A stretch of 64,000 bases of DNA from positions 6,091,754-6,155,753 of the forward strand of contig RPFO01000667.1 in NCBI GenBank assembly GCA_009746045.1. The letters are read 5' to 3'. The notes below the pieces were generated by a model. It was not told the DNA's origin, searched no databases, and was given only the letters and a program-made list of their open reading frames with translations. A program made the translations under genes and the position numbers. The DNA comes from Mesostigma viride (Eukaryota; Streptophyta; Mesostigmatophyceae; Mesostigmatales; Mesostigmataceae). Every line of letters starts with the position of its first letter. The first letter of the stretch is position 1. This document shows, piece after piece, positions 57,139 to 64,000 of this stretch.

Positions 57139-57831
57139 CTGCGCCATGGAGGCAAGAGGGAGGGGGGCGAAGAGATAAGAAAGTGGGGCGAGGAGATATG
57201 GGATTAGCAGCTCAGGGAAAAAGAAATAGTGGCATGGGGATTCGGGAAGGGTGGAAACCGCAGTGCGTACCCCCCCCTTCCCCCCCCCCCCCCCCCTTCC
57301 TAGACAGAATGGGGTCCCTGCTTGTTACAAAAATATATACAATAATATAATAAAATACATATAATACAACAAATCTCGGTTATCCCTCGCAGGCATGGTT
57401 GCAAAGGTGCGGACAGGTCTTGTCTGGCGTCCACTTTGTCACAGTCTAAAGGCCTCTTTGTAACAGACAATCACTAACAGCTCAGAGTCCAGGAGTCTTT
57501 AACACTCTGTGCATGTCACAGAAACCTGAGCTGGTAAGTTTGATATTTCTAGCAATTCAGCTTACCATCTCCAAAAACATATGTTCTAAAATGAACGAAT
57601 GTTTTTAAAACAAACAACTGTTTTAAGAGGAGAAGCAACCATGATCCGACCAACTCCCCCCAACATTGTCTTTTGGGACGAAGCCTTTAGACACAACTTC
57701 TCATCGTATAACAAGGGGTCGACGGCACCTTAACTCGTACCCCGTGTTGCAGCCATGAGATTCAATTGATCGATTAGTTGATTAAGAAGTTATGTAGAAA
57801 GGAAAAAAAGAGATAATTAATTAAAACCTAC

Positions 57832-58149
57832 CTGGCATCAGGAGCAGGTTCTCTGGAAACTGGAAAATGGGCGTCCCATCATACGTCACTGAGGCATAGC
57901 GGTGCACCGAGATGCCTTCAAACCCCAAGATGGTGAAGTTGATGTGGGCGGTGCCGGCGCCAGTGTCCATGAACGTGCGCGAGTACGCGACACTGTCCAT
58001 GTCGATGCCAAACATGGACGCGTTGCCCCCCGCGTACACCCAGTTGCCGAAACTGTCGACCATCTGCAGGTTGTATGAGTAAATAGTACCGGCGACGTAC
58101 GAGGGGCCCAGGGTGTTTGTGGCCAGAGAGTGCTGCGCAACGACGGTCC
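57832..58149 (-). CDS. Exon 5: filamin-type Ig repeat
   Basis: This exon encodes 106 codons with core VDSFGNWV and sequons NAS and NFT. The acceptor is preceded by a C run on the coding strand, and the donor is G|GTAGGT. The next intron (57139-57831) is AT-rich and has a poly-C run near 57271-57298. Confidence 0.78.
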
Positions 58150-58817
58150 CTGGGGGGGGGGAGGGGGAACGGGTGCACCAGACGGGCCAGGCAAGCGCAA
58201 GAAAGAAGGCAGGGAGATAGGAGACCAGAATACCCACATTGCTTATGTCAGTTAGTACATGACACTGTTGCATTCCGCACAGCAATATGCTGTCCATGGC
58301 AGATGATGAAATATATTATAGCCTGCAAATAGAAAGGGACTTTTGTGAGAACCGTACTGCCAGGCATGACCCGGAAGAAGATGAAGCATAAGCATCGAGT
58401 TCTTGCTTTCCTTTCTTGGATGCACAGGCAGCAGCAGGCGTTGTCCTGTGTGCGGCTTGTAAACCTTGCTAACATTGTAAACCTTGCTAACGTTGTAAAC
58501 CTTGCTAACATTGTTAACAAGCTAACATTGTTAACATTCAAAACATTTGGCCTGTTCATTTTGCTAGCAGCGCAAGCCCCTCGTGGGACTGCCTGGATTC
58601 CTCGTACCCTTCGATGCCTGGGTGACCTAGCCGCATATCTCTCGGGTGGAATCACTAGCAGCTCATGTCCCTTTTTGCACCTTTACTTAGTTACTTACTT
58701 TTTCTTACTTGCTCAACCCAGGCCAAACCTCCCCTTCGCTGTCCATATACTTCTGTGTTGTGAAAAACACACACCGAAATCCACAAGTGTAACTGTATGA
58801 GCCACGGGCGCGCCTAC

Positions 58818-59249
58818 CTGCTCTCGCCGCCTTCCGGAACGGGCTGCGTCCCAGCGGCAGCGTCCCCTGCGGCGCATCCCACTCCACGTGCACCAGGTAC
58901 TGGCCGGCGCGCGTCACACGGTAGGACCCCTGCAGGGTGCCATCTACCAGGACGACCAGGGGGAGCGCGACAGGTGGCGCCGGCATCCCCTCGTTGCCCC
59001 CGAGCCCGTCGTCGTCCGGCACCAGGGTGTTGGTGGCCGGGTCCAGGGTGGGTGGGTCGAGCTTCCAGGGGTCTCCCTCCCATTCGATGGTGGCACGCAG
59101 CGAGGGCAGCAGGGACTGCAACGCGTCGCGGCTGGTGATGTTGTTGCCATATTCGTCCGTGAGGGAGAGCTTGAAGTACTCGTAGGAGCCGACGACAGAG
59201 TTGTCGAGGCCAGCCCCCGTGATGATGCAGCGCTCGGGGGAGAGGGTCC
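58818..59249 (-). CDS. Exon 4: filamin-type Ig repeat with acidic insert
   Basis: This exon encodes 144 codons. It has core TDEYGNNIT, a long acidic, Gly-rich loop, a strand-F motif AGQYLVHVEW and the end GRSPFRKAARAG. The following intron (58150-58817) contains a few short AACCTTGCTAAC-like repeats (about 58458-58530) and nothing else recognised. Confidence 0.78.
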
Positions 59250-59929
59250 CTGCGTGGTTGTGGATGTAAAGCAGCCGTGGGTTGCAACCGCAAAAGCAGC
59301 AATGAATAAATAACAAACACATAGCAGCTATGAGTTCGATGACAACACTGAGGAAAACTATAGAATAGGATACTATTTTAGTTGTATGCCATCAGGGAAT
59401 CAAACGTAGCCTAATAGGGATATTTCGTTCACATCCATCCTCACCAACTCTGTGCCCAATGCCCCCTGAGTCCAGATTCTGTTTAAGGGACTGTGACCTA
59501 CTCGTGTCCGTAAGACTTTCATGTCATGCCGTCCATCAGATTGATTCCGTCGCATCGATCCCTGAGCTACTTGGCCGTGTGGGCCAACAGCTGTCCACAA
59601 ACCGAAAGACCACCACTCTCCAGCTGCTAGCTCTGTAGCTTAGCTCCATACTTAGCCTGCCCTACATGGTATGATTTAGCACGTGCCAACATCCGAATAC
59701 ACCGTTGAGCATTTTAGCTTCATACTTTGCCTGCCAGGCATGTATCACACCCAACCAATGGACCCCCCCCAAAAAATAAGAAATGAAGAAAAGGAAAAAA
59801 AAGGGCGGCCCGACGGGAGCCACCCACCCGGAAGGAATAACACACACAACGTGGTGCATTTCAGATTTATAACACGTCCACGAACTCATCATGCCCACCC
59901 GCACGTCCTCAGGGGAGGCGTGCACCCAC

Positions 59930-60250
59930 CCGGGAGGAAGACCAGCGACTGAGGGCTCCCTGACGTCTCCACGCCGTTGATGTAGCTGCGGAACTGGATG
60001 ACCCCGGCCTTCTGCACCCGATGGTTCACCGCGATCAGGTTGGACGCCGTGAGGATGTTGGGAAACGACCTCTCGCTGAACCAGCCATCGGCCAGGCTGT
60101 CGAACCGGAAACGGATCGATTCGTTCCCTGGAAAAATCTCCGGGCCACCGACGGGGTTCCAGGAATAGAACTTCACGTAGACGAAGCTGCCAGCCGTCAA
60201 CGGTGGGGGGGGTAGATCCAGCTCTGCGTGATAGTACAGTGCCTGAGTGC
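59930..60250 (-). CDS. Exon 3: divergent filamin-like module
   Basis: This exon encodes 107 codons. The central R-D-x-x-G-N motif is replaced by a Y-V-K-F-Y-S-W stretch, but the ending (SGSPQSLVFLPG) is typical of the family, and a sequon NES is present. The next intron (59250-59929) shows no recognisable feature. Confidence 0.72.
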
Positions 60251-60600
60251 CTGCAGGAGGGTCAGCGGTAAAGAATTCGGCAGGCAAGGCACCCCGTACC
60301 GGCAGGCAAGGCAACTTCCTTCAGAAGGATGGACCATTTGGTCCCAGAAGCACTCCCTATGGTGTAGGATAGGGCTACGAGCTGGACTTGCTGGTAGGGG
60401 GCTTGCGCACGCAAGTCGCCCGGTAGGATGTGGTGGGAACACAGGGGGGCGCCTCATGGTGGGGGCCTGTAAATAAATTGGTCTATCTAATATATAGTAT
60501 GCGCCTGTCTGCAGAATCCATCTCATGCAATACTGCGAAGCATATGGTGGGACTCCGCAAGGATCACATGCTGATAAAAACACAGGGGTCCGAGGATCTG

Positions 60601-61552
<952 letters not shown>

Positions 61553-61860
61553 ACACAGGTGTCCCGGCATCTGATGGTGAGGTCCTGTTAATACCGCTGT
61601 ATGACTGACTGTACTGATTAGCTGAGCTCATCGCATGGTCGTGTGGGGTCATCGTCGCCCCAGCCTTGAGGCAGATCTGGCATGCGCACCACGCCGCACA
61701 CACTATAAATCTAGCGCACCACCCCTGCCCCACGACATGGCATGCACAACCCCACCGTCCCCAGGTGCCACGAGGGACGCGAGACGCCGCCGTATGTTGG
61801 ACTTGTGGCCGTGGCATGAGCACCACACGGCCTACCAAAAGCAAAGAGAAAGGCTCTGTT

Positions 61861-61965
61861 GTACCAAATAGGGTTAGGCTTGCACCAAATAGGGTTAGGC
61901 TTGTACCAAATAGGGTTAGGCTTGTACCAAATAGGGTTAGGCTTGTACCACATAGGGTTAGGCTT
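61861..61965. repeat. 21-bp minisatellite (about 5 copies)
   Basis: Units read ACCAAATAGGGTTAGGCTTG with one extra base. Confidence 0.9.
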
Positions 61966-62333
61966 GACCCCTCAGGGCTTGAGTGTCATGGTTCTGAACA
62001 GCAAATGCCAGGACACTATACGATCCAAGAGACCACCCGCGCAGGACACGATACTTTCTTTGGCAGTACCGGAAAATGTTACAACTATTATAAACGGCCT
62101 GCTGCCTTTTCTTTTTTAAGCTGAGAGCACTTCTCAATTGAGATTTTTCCAAATGAGAACACTTGTCCAGTAGGCGTGTGCGACAATGCAGCCCAGCAGG
62201 GCTTGTGCAACACTCGGCACACTAGTCGAGGGAGAACCACGGGCCCTCTTTCATGGCAGAGTGTCCCCTCATCCAACGGTTTCCCTGAGACAACCAGACA
62301 CATTTGGGCCCAAACGGCCATCATCGCACTAAC

Positions 62334-62645
62334 CAAGGCCCGCAGACAGCCACCGCGACGCGACCTCCCCCCACGCGCTCGTCACGCTGAGCGCCCACAG
62401 CCCAGTGCTGAACACCGTGTAGCGAGCCAAGTAGGACCCCGACGCATTGCCCTGCGTGAACGAGCCCCGGACGATGGCTCCCGTGCTCCCGTGCGTCAGC
62501 CTCAGTTGCACGTCGTCTGAGGGGGTGAGGATGGCTGGGTTACCGTACTGGTCGCGCGCCCACAGGGTGAAGTAGGAGGGCTCGCCCATCGCCGCCGCTG
62601 CCAGGCCATCGCCTTCTACCGTGGTGGTGGCGAGCGACATGGGGC
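62334..62645 (-). CDS. Exon 2: filamin-type Ig repeat
   Basis: This exon encodes 104 codons with core RDQYGNPA and a sequon NAS. The C-terminal strand is degenerate: it lacks the usual G-S-P ending and stops at a GTTAGT donor. The following intron (60251-62333) is dominated by a 0.9-kb ATC tract and a 21-bp minisatellite. Confidence 0.72.
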
Positions 62646-62741
62646 CTGCGTGCATGCCAAGAAAGGTGCGCCAGAAGTAGCACATGGCAAAGACATCCGC
62701 CCACGATGGCGCCGATCCATGCAGCAGCACGAGAGCACTCC

Positions 62742-62847
62742 ATGATTGATCTATTGTCACGCACATGACATATTTCTAGAGCCAGGAACCTTATATGATT
62801 GATCTAGTGTCACGCACATGACATATTTCTAGAGCCAAGAACCTTAT
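62742..62847. repeat. 53-bp tandem duplication
   Basis: ATGATTGATCTA to the CTAGAGCCA-GAACCTT part is present twice, almost identical. Confidence 0.85.
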
Positions 62848-63345
62848 GACAAGGAAGGGGCGGGCACAGATGCGACACCTTACTTAGCCTAGAGACCGTT
62901 AAGCACGGACTAGTTCTAAGAATAGAACAGTTATGACAAGGATCTTAGGGGGGAGCGCAGGCGTTGCTTCTTACGAACTTGCTCATGTCTCAGGGTTGAA
63001 CTTTGCCTCATTCAGATCCCACCATGGACACCAACCAAGAGCGAATTTAATGGAAAACACCCACTTCAGGCCTGCCTTTCCCCACCTGTGATGGTGCAAT
63101 ACAGCACACCACCGACCTGCAGACTCTACTACAGGACTCTACTACAGTGTAATTTTGCAAAATCTGTGGTGCATCCCAGCTCAAACGGATACAAATACGC
63201 TGGGCTAGCCTTTGCCTGCCCTCCACACATGTGATAATGCATCCCAGCGCACCGCCAAAATAGAGACTTCAGTATAAAGCTCTATGTATGACTTCGCTAG
63301 GTCTGTGGTGCATCCCAGCTCATGTAATAGTTCATCCCAGCTCAC

Positions 63346-63717
63346 CTGCTCTGAAGACAATAGCAGGCACTGGGCTGCCAGAAATATGCACGCCACCGGC
63401 CGTGGCCGTGACGTTATACACGCCCGACCTCGTGGTCGCGAACGACAGCATCGACGTCCCATTGGACCATGGCTGCACCATAAACGGGGTCGATGACGGC
63501 GGTGTCCCCGTGGGGGGAACCTGGGTGGGCATGACTTGAATGTCAAATGGCTGGGCGGACTCGGTCCAAACATTCCCCCACACGTCCCGCGCCTGGAGCA
63601 CAAAGGAGGCGCTCTGGCCGAGGTCGTAGCCAGAGACGCCAGCAGAAACAGCGCTGACGTTGCTGGGGGCTGATGCCACCTGGGTGATGATGGAGCTCTG
63701 CGCGGGCGACAGGGCGC
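63346..63717 (-). CDS. Exon 1: filamin-type Ig repeat
   Basis: This exon encodes 124 codons. The core motif RDVWGNVW and the end GSPVPAIVFRAG mark a filamin-like repeat. Sequons NVS, NGT and NVT are present. The donor is G|GTGAG. The next intron (62646-63345) holds a 53-bp tandem duplication and scattered copies of a short motif (CATCCCAGCTCA) that also lies at this exon's donor; nothing else is recognised in it. Confidence 0.8.
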
Positions 63718-64000
63718 CTGCAGGGGGGTCCAAGGCGTGGGCGCGAGGGGGGCATTCTTTGTATGCATTAGCAATCGAGACGGGCATGGTACCGAATCGG
63801 GTAATAATGCGCTGCGCTTTCGGCACTTTCTAGGGTTCATGCGTCCTGTTCCATGGCCAAGCGCCGAGATGGCTCCACAAATTTCAGACAGTAAACAGTT
63901 ATTCTCCGTATGGTACCGTAGAGCAAGTATAAGTCATGATTTTACTCCGGTTTTAGATGCAAGGATGGACTGCAGCCCTCACAGCATTCATGCGACGAAA
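63718..64000. other. Upstream intron end, no further exon seen
   Basis: This is the 3' part of the intron before exon 1. The reading frame of exon 1 stays open upstream to an ATG near 63826, but a good phase-1 acceptor lies at 63718-63719 and the upstream residues look neither like a signal peptide nor like a filamin module. Confidence 0.5.

Noticed and set aside
61861-61965. Telomere-like AGGGTTAGG repeats
   Set aside because: The unit is 21 bp with one TTAGG-like core, internal and not a telomeric tract.
63718-63826. ATG near 63826 as translation start of the giant gene
   Set aside because: No signal peptide or module follows, and a good phase-1 acceptor at exon 1 explains the open frame.

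Overview
The window is eukaryotic nuclear DNA. A green alga, possibly a prasinophyte, is my best guess. The pointers are GC-rich exons in intron-rich DNA, proline-rich loops of the algal wall-glycoprotein kind, a PAT-like tyrosine-recombinase retroelement with split direct repeats (related to those of Chlamydomonas and Volvox) and a Ty1/copia-like element. The species is not proven by the sequence. No bacterial-type gene, rRNA or convincing tRNA was seen.

Host gene. One giant gene on the minus strand runs through nearly the whole window (63717 down to 181) and is open at both ends. I place 40 exons, about 13.5 kb of coding sequence (about 4,500 codons). Every exon length is a multiple of three and every intron is phase 1. 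Each exon encodes one extracellular-type beta-sandwich module: filamin/ABP280-like Ig repeats, whole or split over two exons, and IPT/TIG domains. Exons 1-11 (63.7-50.5 kb) are single, mutually diverged modules. From exon 12 onward the gene is a five-exon cassette (M2 long filamin-like, M3 filamin-like, M4 and M5 the two halves of a split repeat, then IPT) repeated six times, the sixth cut by the window edge. Many N-x-S/T sequons and poly-proline loops suggest a secreted or cell-surface adhesin-like glycoprotein; this is inference.

Introns. They hold many minisatellites and microsatellites, including an (ATC) tract of about 294 units, long pyrimidine tracts just upstream of three acceptors, and repeated tandem duplications of exon ends with their splice sites.

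Mobile DNA. Two related elements sit in introns. Element 1 (4118-7970) is flanked by 7-bp duplications GTAGTAG, and element 2 (21150-35086) by CTGCTGT. Both have long inverted arms, each made of a 0.6-kb LTR-like segment 'X' plus an ORF for an unknown 249-residue protein ('ORF249'), around a copia-like gag-pol. In element 1 only a gag fragment remains. In element 2 the whole gag-pol is present (22715-27456, order Gag-IN-PR-RT-RNase H), and a PAT-like element (28017-33441) is nested in its 3' part. Five frameshifts in these elements fall at G runs that are one base short. The inverted-arm architecture, shared by two independent insertions, is the best candidate here for an undescribed system.
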